From Corynebacterium testudinoris (GTDB lineage: Bacteria; Actinomycetota; Actinomycetes; Mycobacteriales; Mycobacteriaceae): a stretch of 64,000 nucleotides of DNA. Shown here in pieces: positions 52,662 through 59,807 of the stretch. The stretch's first letter is position 1; each line of letters starts with the position of its first letter. The notes under the pieces are model-generated. The model had not been told where the DNA came from. It ran no database searches and was given only the letters and a program-made list of their open reading frames with translations. The position numbers and the translations under genes were made by a program. The stretch is taken from NCBI RefSeq assembly GCF_001021045.1, contig NZ_CP011545.1:2542001-2606000 (forward strand), given 5' to 3'.

Positions 52662-53941
52662 GACGTCGGGTCATCGAGGTCGTCGAGGGAGAGCCGGTAA
52701 GAGCGTTGTCCGGTGTCGAATTAGTCGACTTAACACGCGCCCGGGCGCGCCTACAGGGTCGGCTCAAACCCCGGCTGAGCCTGTTCAAGGATTCAGCCCG
52801 GGGGATCGTACCCCGCAACGTCGTAGGTACTATCTCGATCAACGCACGGACGAGTCTACGCGTGGTTCCGAAAGTGGGCGACGACCAAGATTGGGTGGGC
52901 GCCGCAATTGATCTGATGCTGCCTGAGCGTGCCTCAATCGCCGGCCATCGTCAAGCCTCCCGCTCCGGCGGCAGGAACAGCCTAGAGGCGGGGCTCGCCG
53001 CCATCTTCCAAGAGCGACTGGAACGAGCCATGCGAGCCGAGGGGCCAATCGAGGTGTTGCATACTGAGTTCCCTCACAGCAATGCCCTTACCGGTCGGCT
53101 TAACGTCGATCGGTGGCTGCTGGAGAAGCCGTTCCGCCAGTTAACTTTTCCGGTCCACAGATCCGTGCTCGACACCAACAACGAGTTGACGGCGGCGCTC
53201 TCTCTGGCCGCCACAATCCTGTCGCGCTCGGTCACCGACGGCACCGTCCGCAACGCACTTGTGAAGCTCTCACACGAAGTCCGCCCGGGGCTACCCGACA
53301 CTGTGAGCGTCGACCCCTCCGTCATTGGACGCCCTCTCCCACAACAATGGTCCGCTTATAACGAGGCGTGGTCCATCGCACAAGTCGTCCTCTCGAACTC
53401 CCGCTTCGCTTCACGTCACGGAACCCTATCCGGAGTCGAGGTTGCGCTTGAACCTTGGGTGCTACTAGAAGAGCTTCTCGATCGCACTGTGCGAGCGGTC
53501 GTACGGAAGGGCAAGGTCGACGGATACGACTGGCACAACCAGCGCCACCCAGCAGTCCAGATCCTTCAACCTAGTACCGCTCCATCAGAAGCCGCGTCCC
53601 TCGCGCGTCTTCTTTCCATTCGCAAGGCGTATCCAGAGAACTTAATCATAGGACCCGACGGGCCCATCGCGTCGTTCGAAGCAAAGTACAGTCGGCCCAA
53701 AAAGCCAGAGTCAATCCGAAATCACATGTACCAGCTGCTCACCACGGCGGCACACGCGGGAAGCCCGCAGGCAATCTTGGTCTATCCCGAGCTATCCGAG
53801 CCGATCCACTGGAATACAGTCGACAGCCGCACGCCGGTAAAGAGCGTGTTCGCGGTTGGGCTCAACCTCTATGCCTATTCGAAGCGCACGGGGGTAGCGG
53901 AACGTGCGCAGCAGATCTCTGATCTTCTGCTCCCGAGCTAG
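52658..53941 (+). CDS. mcrC: McrC-like nuclease subunit
   Basis: A 427-aa McrC-family protein. The N-terminal region (about 1-180) has the McrC pattern of VVGTISINARTSLRVVPKV and LHTEFPHSNALTGRLNVDRWL. The C-terminal PD-(D/E)XK nuclease is visible as GPDGPIASFEAKYS, with D334, E341 and K343. ATG 52658 overlaps the mcrB stop in an ATGA, so the two subunits are translationally coupled. It is the last gene of the operon. Confidence 0.92.
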   Translation: MRRRVIEVVEGEPVRALSGVELVDLTRARARLQGRLKPRLSLFKDSARGIVPRNVVGTISINARTSLRVVPKVGDDQDWVGAAIDLMLPERASIAGHRQASRSGGRNSLEAGLAAIFQERLERAMRAEGPIEVLHTEFPHSNALTGRLNVDRWLLEKPFRQLTFPVHRSVLDTNNELTAALSLAATILSRSVTDGTVRNALVKLSHEVRPGLPDTVSVDPSVIGRPLPQQWSAYNEAWSIAQVVLSNSRFASRHGTLSGVEVALEPWVLLEELLDRTVRAVVRKGKVDGYDWHNQRHPAVQILQPSTAPSEAASLARLLSIRKAYPENLIIGPDGPIASFEAKYSRPKKPESIRNHMYQLLTTAAHAGSPQAILVYPELSEPIHWNTVDSRTPVKSVFAVGLNLYAYSKRTGVAERAQQISDLLLPS

Positions 53942-54216
53942 CCCACACACTCTGCCTGAGAGTTCAACCTCGCTATGCCGGTCAATGAAGGTCTGTGCAT
54001 CGCTCCGTTTCAGATCAGACGGAGTCAGGGGATCGGGGCTGTAACACGACTCAGCAGCAGCGGCGTATTGCGCATTCTAGGCAGCGTCCATGCCAGGTGA
54101 GGAAGATCTCCGATGACTACTTTCCAGAGCGCGAGAGCCCGAAACCCTCCGAGAGCTAACAAACTGACCTCCTGTCCACCTGCCAGAATCAAGATGAGGC
54201 ACTAGCGTCATTTCAC
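53942..54216. other. Gene-free spacer after mcrC
   Basis: No convincing gene, hairpin terminator or repeat is visible; stops occur in all frames. It may be junk left by insertion events at the edge of the restriction module. Confidence 0.4.
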
Positions 54217-54405
54217 ATGACGCCTTGGAACCAAGATCCTAAAATCCCGCAACCCTACATCGACTGGCACGTATTCGACCGCTCATGGTGCGTCTGGTCT
54301 GAGCCATGTGCCACCCTCGAAGAGGCTCGCGCGCTTTCGATCCGGACAGGCGGAGGTCCGATCTACCGCCGTGTGTGGGAACTGGAGAGTCCTCTCGACC
54401 ATTAG
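54217..54405 (+). CDS. Small hypothetical protein
   Basis: A possible 62-aa protein rich in Trp and acidic residues, with TLEEARALSIRTGGG near its middle, a pattern seen in small phage- and plasmid-borne proteins. There is no clear ribosome site and no recognised domain. It is listed because its codon use looks protein-like and no better frame overlaps it. Confidence 0.4.
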   Translation: MTPWNQDPKIPQPYIDWHVFDRSWCVWSEPCATLEEARALSIRTGGGPIYRRVWELESPLDH

Positions 54406-54605
54406 TTGGGCCGTGGACCTGCGTTCTCCGATGAAACAAAACGGACTCCCTTCCCTCAGATCAGGGTGAGACACACAGTATGGGAAGCAACGGCATAGGT
54501 TCTCGAACCCGTCTGCCTGTCCCCGTTCTCCCATGATTTCCTAGGGAGTATCCACTGTCACAAGGTTGCGGTAAAGTTACCCCGAATGAGGGAGCCCCAA
54601 TAAGG

Positions 54606-54935
54606 ATGGGACGCCAGCCCATCACTAAAGATGTCCGCCAATATGACTACGAGGAAAGATACACCCCGAAATACTGCTAGGAAGCCGCCCGGCTGGTCAT
54701 CGACACCGGACGTCCGACCGCAGCAGTCGCCTGGGAACTGGGCATCGGCACGGGACTGTTAGGTCGCTGGGTTAAGGCTGAACGCGAACGCTCCGGTCAG
54801 ATCCCAGCTGATGAGCTAGACACTGATAAACGCGCCGAATCAGACCTGCTGCGCAAGGAACTCGCCGAGCTGAAACTCGACAACGAGTTCCTGGGAAAAG
54901 CAGCAGCCTTCTTCGCATCGAGGCAACGAAAATAG
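54606..54935 (+). pseudogene. IS3-family transposase OrfA remnant
   Basis: ATG 54606 opens a frame reading MGRQPITKDV...EERYTPKYC, then an in-frame TAG at 54678-54680. It continues with EAARLVIDTGRPTAAVAWELG, a helix-turn-helix, and a leucine-zipper-like ESDLLRKELAELKLDNEFL ending at TAG 54933. This is a typical IS3-family OrfA, inactivated by the nonsense codon. The element's ends were not identified. Confidence 0.8.
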
Positions 54936-55270
54936 AGTGCTTCCAGCTGATGAGTCAGGAGAAGGCGAACTACAGCATTTCCCGTATGGCCCAGCTACTG
55001 TAGGTCTCCCGGTCCGGGTACTACAAATGGGCTTACCAGCAGGGCAACAAGGCTGCTGGTAACAATCCTCGGAAGCAGTTCCGCGAGGAACTCGATGAGA
55101 AGATCTGGGAGTCGTGGAAGGACACACATCACACCTACAGGGCGCCGAGAGTCACTAGTGCCTGCATGATGAGGGGATCGTTGTTAACCGCAAGACGGTG
55201 TCCAAGGCGATGCGTCGGACGGGAATTGAAGGGATCTCACCCAGGTCGCGAGTGCCAGTGACCACGAACG
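54932..55270 (+). pseudogene. IS3-family transposase OrfB remnant, truncated and frameshifted
   Basis: In the -1 frame relative to OrfA, as usual for IS3 elements, it reads ECFQLMSQEKANYSISRMAQLL, a TAG, then VSRSGYYKWAYQQGNKA and WKDTHHTYRAPRV. A small deletion near 55160 shifts the frame; it resumes as DEGIVVNRKTVSKAMRRTG before the homology ends near 55260. The DDE integrase core is missing. Confirmed decay: one nonsense codon, one frameshift, 3' truncation. Confidence 0.78.
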
Positions 55271-55299
55271 GCGAAAAGTCCACGCACAGTCTGATGTCA

Positions 55300-55440
55300 A
55301 ACCCCGGACGATGTCGAGGATTCTTCCGTCGGCTCGGATGCGTAGACGCCGTGGCGCGATAGATGCCGTACTTCGTCGCCAGTCCACGAACGTTCATACC
55401 CGTATTTAGTCCTCGAACAGTCGGTCGACCTACCTCGGAG
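55300..55440 (-). pseudogene. Possible serine-recombinase C-terminal helix-turn-helix fragment
   Basis: The minus-strand frame contains MNVRGLATKYGIYRATASTH, which fits the Hin-type helix-turn-helix at the end of serine recombinases (pattern VxxLAxxFGIxRxTVSxHL). No catalytic domain is present. It abuts the truncated IS3 remnant, so it may be a second decayed mobile element. Confidence 0.4.
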
Positions 55441-55737
55441 GCAGCGAGAAGTGTTCGAGTCATCTAGATTCCCGGACCATCGAATCCAGCTGGTCCTTCA
55501 CCGCAGGGGTCGATGCCCGATTCGCACCTTCGTACAAGCCCCTGTATCACTGGGAAACCTGGGTGTTCGTCCGACGGGGAATACTGCTGAACGCGCAACG
55601 AAATGACCCCGACGCGAAGTGTCGGGACATCGTTCATTCGGTATTCCGACATCTTGATTGTCGGGGCAAGTTGTCTCAATCAGACGGCTTCCGACAGTTT
55701 CGTGACACTTTACTTAGTGACGATTTACGCTATTGGC

Positions 55738-56253
55738 ATGCTTCCCACTGAGGTTCTGCTCGATTTTGCCCGTCGGCCTGTCGCCGCGATTGTGTCTATT
55801 CGTGGCCAGCTGACTCCTGAACTGTTGGCCGCCCACCCGGGCGGGCACGACAATTCCATCGGGTGGCTGCTGTGGCACATGGGCCGGGAGATCGACGTTC
55901 AATTGAGCGCACTTTCAGGTCTGCCGGAGGTCTGGACGAGTCAGGGCTTTGCGAAACGGCTCGGGCTTGGTGAACTAGGCGACGGTGTCGGCTACGGCCA
56001 AACGAGCGACGAGGCTCGGAGGATCGTGGTGACGGATCCCCAAGCGCTCGTTGATTACGTCTTCGCAGCCGGTGAGGCCTTGAGCAGTTACCTCAGTGCG
56101 CTGGACCCAGAAACGCTGGCCGACGTGGTGGATGAGGACTGGTATCCGCCGGTGACGCGCGCTACCCGGCTGGTCAGCATCGTCGATGATGCTGCCCAAC
56201 ATGCCGGCCAGGTGGGCTACGCCCTTGGAATCCTCGCTGGCGGCCACGCTTAG
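55738..56253 (+). CDS. DinB-like four-helix metalloprotein, probable thiol-dependent transferase family
   Basis: A 171-aa protein resembling the DinB/mycothiol-dependent maleylpyruvate isomerase-like superfamily. Metal-ligand His candidates are in HDNSIGWLLWHMGREID (about residues 38-54) and DDAAQHAGQVGYALG (about 150-164), at the usual positions of the helical bundle. Actinobacterial members often use mycothiol. ATG 55738 is chosen to match family starts; the open frame extends 45 codons into the degraded IS region. No clear ribosome site. Confidence 0.7.
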   Translation: MLPTEVLLDFARRPVAAIVSIRGQLTPELLAAHPGGHDNSIGWLLWHMGREIDVQLSALSGLPEVWTSQGFAKRLGLGELGDGVGYGQTSDEARRIVVTDPQALVDYVFAAGEALSSYLSALDPETLADVVDEDWYPPVTRATRLVSIVDDAAQHAGQVGYALGILAGGHA

Positions 56254-56768
56254 CATCGCACTTGGACCGAGAAGTAGCCTTTAGGCTGAGCTAGTTTTCT
56301 CAGGAGGCGAGTTTCAGCGGTGGGTTGTGAGGCGCGGCCCCGCCCTCACAACACGTCGGAGAGAAATGCGCTGAACTCTCCGGAAATCACCTCAGGGGCC
56401 CAGGTGTGATCGGGTGAGCGGCGTCTAGGGTGCGCAGCCGCGCCCCCTCGGCGTGGCCTACCGAAGTCGGAAGCAGTTCGCCCGCTACAGGTAAGGGGAG
56501 TACCAAGCGACGGATTGAGTATTAGTCGATGGCGAGATTCTGGTGGCCATCGAGCGCAGCTTCCCGGCGCTCGATAGGTTCCATCGTTGAGATCGAATCA
56601 GTCATCTCTTCAGGATTGCCGGTAATTTGCTCCTTTGCGTCCACGTTTTGCCTGAGAGCATTCGAATGTTGGGCGATAAGCAGTGTGGCAACGAGGGGCT
56701 CGAGAATTACGCAGCCGCAGTGAAGCGAGCGGCTATGTGGATTCTGTTTTGACTGCTGTGGTGGATGC
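56254..56768. other. 515-bp gene-free stretch with two hairpins
   Basis: Two stem-loops stand out: GTTGTGAG...CTCACAAC (56324-56352, with an inner GGCG/CGCC) and ATCGAGCGC-N9-GCGCTCGAT (56549-56575, perfect). Neither has a U-tract; the first may terminate the DinB-like gene. Short frames such as one ending DAYREWPRFR near 56790 hint at decayed coding sequence, but no gene can be supported. Confidence 0.45.
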
Positions 56769-58214
56769 CTATCGTGAGTGGCCTCGATTTCGGTAGCTCC
56801 CCAACTCCCACACGCCGTCTTTCAGCTGTCCTGGTGTCCACACCCGGCTGCGACTGCGGTGGTTGCGGTTAGATGGTGGATCGAATGTGGGGGTGTCTTC
56901 GATATCACCCATTGTCATACGTGAGGTGACATCTGTTCCGAATTCTGTCTCGCGTTCGGGCATACGTTTCACCCGTTCCGTCAGCATTTCCTCTGGGAGT
57001 TCGTTCACCGCCTTGTCAAGGGCGCTGGGGAGTCTGCGCTGCATGTCTACGAGCTGTTCGTGGAACTCGCGGCGGTCCATTCGCAATGTGTCGGCAGTGC
57101 GGGCCAGGTTCCTTCCCGTGATTTGGCGGTAGGGTCGCGCTTTGCCATAGCGGACAGCGGCTGAGCTTTTAAACCGCACTCGGTCCTTGTTCCACATTCC
57201 GTGTGCTGAGATGAGGTCATAGGCAGGCGCGAGGCGCACCAGGTTTCCGCTGAGGACGAGGCTGTGGTTCTTCGCGTGCGCGTCGACCCCGGCAGTGAGC
57301 AGGTTAAACGCGAACAGCCGGGCGAGAGCCAATCGATCGCTATCGCGCCAGCGTGGAGAACTGTGCTTATCGACGACGGCGACCATGTCCGCCATCGTCG
57401 GGCCACCGTCCTCCTCATACTTCCGAGAAGGTAAAAATGTGAGGGCCTGACAAAAGTCCTCCTGATGTAGTCGAGTGACCGTCCGGTTTTGGTCGATGCG
57501 GCGGTCATAGCGCTGCGTGACGAATGCGGGCAGGCCGTTGAAATCCTCGATGTCGACCAGGGCGGTCGTGAGCCCTAAATAGCGCGCGGCACGCATTGAG
57601 ACGAACTCGACCGCTTGGACCTCGGCATTGGTGTGCCCTTGAACAGTGACCATCCCCGGTTTCACAATATGCGTGCTCGCTGTTCGCCCATTGGGTTCGA
57701 ACCACCGTCCATCGAGCTTTGCGAGCGCGAACTTTCCCTGGTTACCACTGAGAGAGAAACGGCTCTGGTCCTCGTCGCCGTCATCCACCCAATGGTCGGG
57801 ATCTTCGATGATCTCGTGAATCCGCTCTGCGATACGTGCATCGGTGATGTGCGACATGCTGCCGAGCTGAGAAGGCTGCGCACCCCATGGCACCACCTGT
57901 ACTGAACCCGGCGCATCTTGACCCATATGCCGCAAGAGGGTGAAGGGGTCGTTTCGAGTCTCCCCGAACTTGGCTGCCCATCGGTCCCGAACCTCCACAG
58001 CGTCTGGCAGCAGGTTCGACAACCACGGCATCACTTCATTGGGGCCATAGTGCTGCTGGACGAGCGGCATGCTCACCGACAGCGGAGTCACTCCTCGGCT
58101 ATTGAAGTATTCCGCGTCGTAGGAGAATTCCACCTCATCAGTAGGGCCGCGCATGAGCGAGCCGGCCAACCTCCCGTCGAGCCAGAGATCAAGAATGTCT
58201 GGAAGCCCGCTCAT
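56769..58214 (-). CDS. hipA: HipA-family serine/threonine kinase toxin
   Basis: A 481-aa HipA-like kinase. The ATP-binding glycine loop FSLSGNQGKFALAK (about 153-166) includes Ser154 at the position of the autophosphorylated Ser of E. coli HipA. HIVKP (Lys185) binds ATP, the catalytic GVDAHAKNHSL gives Asp311 and Asn316, and LAPAYDLIS gives the metal-binding Asp333. All key residues are present, so it should be active. E. coli HipA phosphorylates GltX; the target here is unknown. The start overlaps hipB by 4 bp (ATGA), the standard hipBA order. Confidence 0.92.
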   Translation of the reverse strand: MSGLPDILDLWLDGRLAGSLMRGPTDEVEFSYDAEYFNSRGVTPLSVSMPLVQQHYGPNEVMPWLSNLLPDAVEVRDRWAAKFGETRNDPFTLLRHMGQDAPGSVQVVPWGAQPSQLGSMSHITDARIAERIHEIIEDPDHWVDDGDEDQSRFSLSGNQGKFALAKLDGRWFEPNGRTASTHIVKPGMVTVQGHTNAEVQAVEFVSMRAARYLGLTTALVDIEDFNGLPAFVTQRYDRRIDQNRTVTRLHQEDFCQALTFLPSRKYEEDGGPTMADMVAVVDKHSSPRWRDSDRLALARLFAFNLLTAGVDAHAKNHSLVLSGNLVRLAPAYDLISAHGMWNKDRVRFKSSAAVRYGKARPYRQITGRNLARTADTLRMDRREFHEQLVDMQRRLPSALDKAVNELPEEMLTERVKRMPERETEFGTDVTSRMTMGDIEDTPTFDPPSNRNHRSRSRVWTPGQLKDGVWELGSYRNRGHSR

Positions 58215-58462
58215 GCCAGCTCATCAAACAAGGCGTCTAGAGGGGACGCGCTCGGCATCGGCTCTAGATGCAACTCGTAGCCAAATGCCGAAGCCACTCT
58301 CAGCGTGGCTTCCAGGGACGGCACGAGTTTGCCCGATTCGAGGTCCTGCACCCACCTACGACTCATCCCCGCTTGTGACCCGAGATCTTGCTGTGTCATC
58401 CCACGTTGGACCCGTTGCGAGCGTACGAAATCCGCGAACATCATCGGCGATTGAACGAACAT
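58211..58462 (-). CDS. hipB: HipB-like XRE-family antitoxin
   Basis: An 83-aa XRE helix-turn-helix protein (MTQQDLGSQAGMSRRWVQDLESGK, about 21-44) with a C-terminal tail rich in small residues, as in antitoxins removed by proteolysis. It binds HipA and represses the operon. ATG 58462 has GGGGAG 5-10 nt upstream; a Met six codons later is an alternative. An 8-6-8 palindrome begins 14 bp upstream. Confidence 0.92.
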   Translation of the reverse strand: MFVQSPMMFADFVRSQRVQRGMTQQDLGSQAGMSRRWVQDLESGKLVPSLEATLRVASAFGYELHLEPMPSASPLDALFDELA

Positions 58463-58475
58463 CCGGCTCCCCTCA

Positions 58476-58497
58476 TTTGCACAGCATCATGTGCAAA
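58476..58497. promoter_or_regulatory. 8-6-8 palindrome at the hipBA promoter (probable HipB operator)
   Basis: TTTGCACA-N6-TGTGCAAA is perfect and lies 14-35 nt upstream of the hipB ATG, where a repressor would block transcription. Its half-sites differ from the E. coli HipB TATCC sites. Confidence 0.6.
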
Positions 58498-58506
58498 CTA
58501 GAGTAC

Positions 58507-58550
58507 GCACATTATCCTGCGCCCACAAGGGTTAGCGCAGGATAATGTGC
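58507..58550. repeat. Perfect 16-12-16 inverted repeat upstream of hipBA
   Basis: GCACATTATCCTGCGC (58507-58522) and its exact reverse complement (58535-58550) flank 12 nt. It includes TATCC and GGATA, the half-sites of E. coli HipB operators, but spaced 22 bp apart rather than 8. No U-tract follows on either side. It may be an auxiliary HipB operator, a cruciform or an insertion-associated element. Confidence 0.7.
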
Positions 58551-58625
58551 CCCACGAACCCCACAACGCGCTACCCGTAAGCCCAGCCAAAGCCAGCCCA
58601 CCGCATCCGCGGCATCAAAAACCAA

Positions 58626-58661
58626 AAGACCTGACCCGCGAAATACCGCAGGGCAGGTCTT
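58626..58661 (-). terminator. Rho-independent terminator of ldh
   Basis: AAGACCTG(A)CCC pairs with GGGCAGGTCTT with one bulge; on the minus strand it is followed by a T-rich CTTTTGGTTTTTG. It lies 21 bp after the ldh stop. Confidence 0.85.
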
Positions 58662-58681
58662 AAGGCCACAAAGCAAAGCTC

Positions 58682-59638
58682 TTAAGGCGCGTCGGGGAAG
58701 AACTCGTTCTTGATTTCGCGCAGGGTGTTCACGGAGTGCTCGAAGCGCTCCTTCTCGTGCTCGTTGAGTTGCAGTTCGACGACGCGGCCGATACCGCCAC
58801 GGTTCACCACGGCGGGGGTACCGATGTAGAGGTCGTGCTCGCCGTACTGGCCGTCAAGGTAGGCAGAGACCGGCAGGGCGACGTCCTGGTTCTTGATGAT
58901 GGCCTTGGTGATGCGGGCTAGGCCCATGCCGATGCCGTAGGAAGTGGATCCCTTGGCGTCGATGATGTCGTAGGCGGCGTCGCGGGTCTCTTCGAAGATT
59001 TTCTCGATGCGCTCGTCGAAGTCCGGGTCCTTGTCGGAGTTGGCGGACAGCGGAACGCCGGCGACGGTGGCGGAGGAGACGACGGGGAGTTCGGTGTCGC
59101 CGTGCTCGCCGATAATGTAGGCGTGAATTGAGGAGGGGGCGGTGTGGGTGAGCTCGCCGAGCATGAAGCGGTAGCGAGCGGAGTCGAGGACGGTGCCCGA
59201 GCCGATGACGCGGTGGCTATCCAGGCCGGAGTAGCGCCATGCACCGTAGGTGAGCAGGTCGACTGGGTTGCTGGCGATGAGGAAGATGCCGTCGAAGCCA
59301 TTGGCCATGACCTCGTCGACGATGCCCTTCATGATGCGCATGTTCTTTTCAACCAGCTGCAGGCGGGTTTCGCCGGGCTTCTGGGCGGCGCCGGCGCAGA
59401 TGACAACCATGGCGGCGTCTTCGCAGTCGGCGTAGGTGCCTTCGGTGACGCGGGTGCGGGAGCTCGACCACACGACGCCGTGGTTGAGGTCCATCACGTT
59501 TCCGCGCAGCTTCTTGGCGTCGATGTCGATGATGGCGAGGTGGTCTACGGTTCCCTGGTTGACCAGGGCGTAGGCGTAGGCCACTCCCACGTCACCGGCT
59601 CCGATGAGAACGACCTTGTTTCCGATTGTCTTCCGCAT
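58682..59638 (-). CDS. ldh: L-lactate dehydrogenase
   Basis: A 318-aa NAD-dependent enzyme reducing pyruvate to L-lactate. [14 protein letters not shown] (about 9-22) binds NAD, the DIDAKKLRG Asp sets NAD preference, [11 protein letters not shown] holds the substrate-loop Arg, and [11 protein letters not shown] carries the catalytic His (about 177). The region around SNPVDLLTY supplies another substrate Arg neighbour. Typical family length. In C. glutamicum ldh is next to pyk2 as I recall; here the accessory island separates them. Confidence 0.95.
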   Translation of the reverse strand: MRKTIGNKVVLIGAGDVGVAYAYALVNQGTVDHLAIIDIDAKKLRGNVMDLNHGVVWSSSRTRVTEGTYADCEDAAMVVICAGAAQKPGETRLQLVEKNMRIMKGIVDEVMANGFDGIFLIASNPVDLLTYGAWRYSGLDSHRVIGSGTVLDSARYRFMLGELTHTAPSSIHAYIIGEHGDTELPVVSSATVAGVPLSANSDKDPDFDERIEKIFEETRDAAYDIIDAKGSTSYGIGMGLARITKAIIKNQDVALPVSAYLDGQYGEHDLYIGTPAVVNRGGIGRVVELQLNEHEKERFEHSVNTLREIKNEFFPDAP

Positions 59639-59807
59639 TGACGACTGTCCTCCCGTGGGGGGTTGGATTCGGGCACCAGACGATCAGTCTGATTACTTCC
59701 TATTATCTCCCTTTTTGTCCGTTTGCGCACTACCCTTTGTCGCCTTTCCCTCGAGATGAGCGTCAACCGGGCTGCAAAAGAGGCCACCCTCTGCCAGACT
59801 GAACACC

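Noticed and set aside
54490..54540. tRNA-like T-arm (GGTTCTCGAACC) and a possible integration site
   Set aside because: The stem does not continue into an acceptor arm, and no anticodon or D arm can be folded; it is only a short palindrome.
54840..55127. 95-codon minus-strand frame over the IS3 remnant
   Set aside because: The plus strand shows clear OrfA/OrfB homology, so this is an antisense shadow.
56529..56723. 64-codon open frame in the gap before hipA
   Set aside because: No ribosome site, low-complexity Ser-rich start, no recognisable domain, and overlap with a perfect hairpin.
58507..58550. dif-like or parS-like site
   Set aside because: The 16-12-16 repeat does not match the known dif arms or the parS palindrome, and the spacing is wrong for XerCD or ParB.
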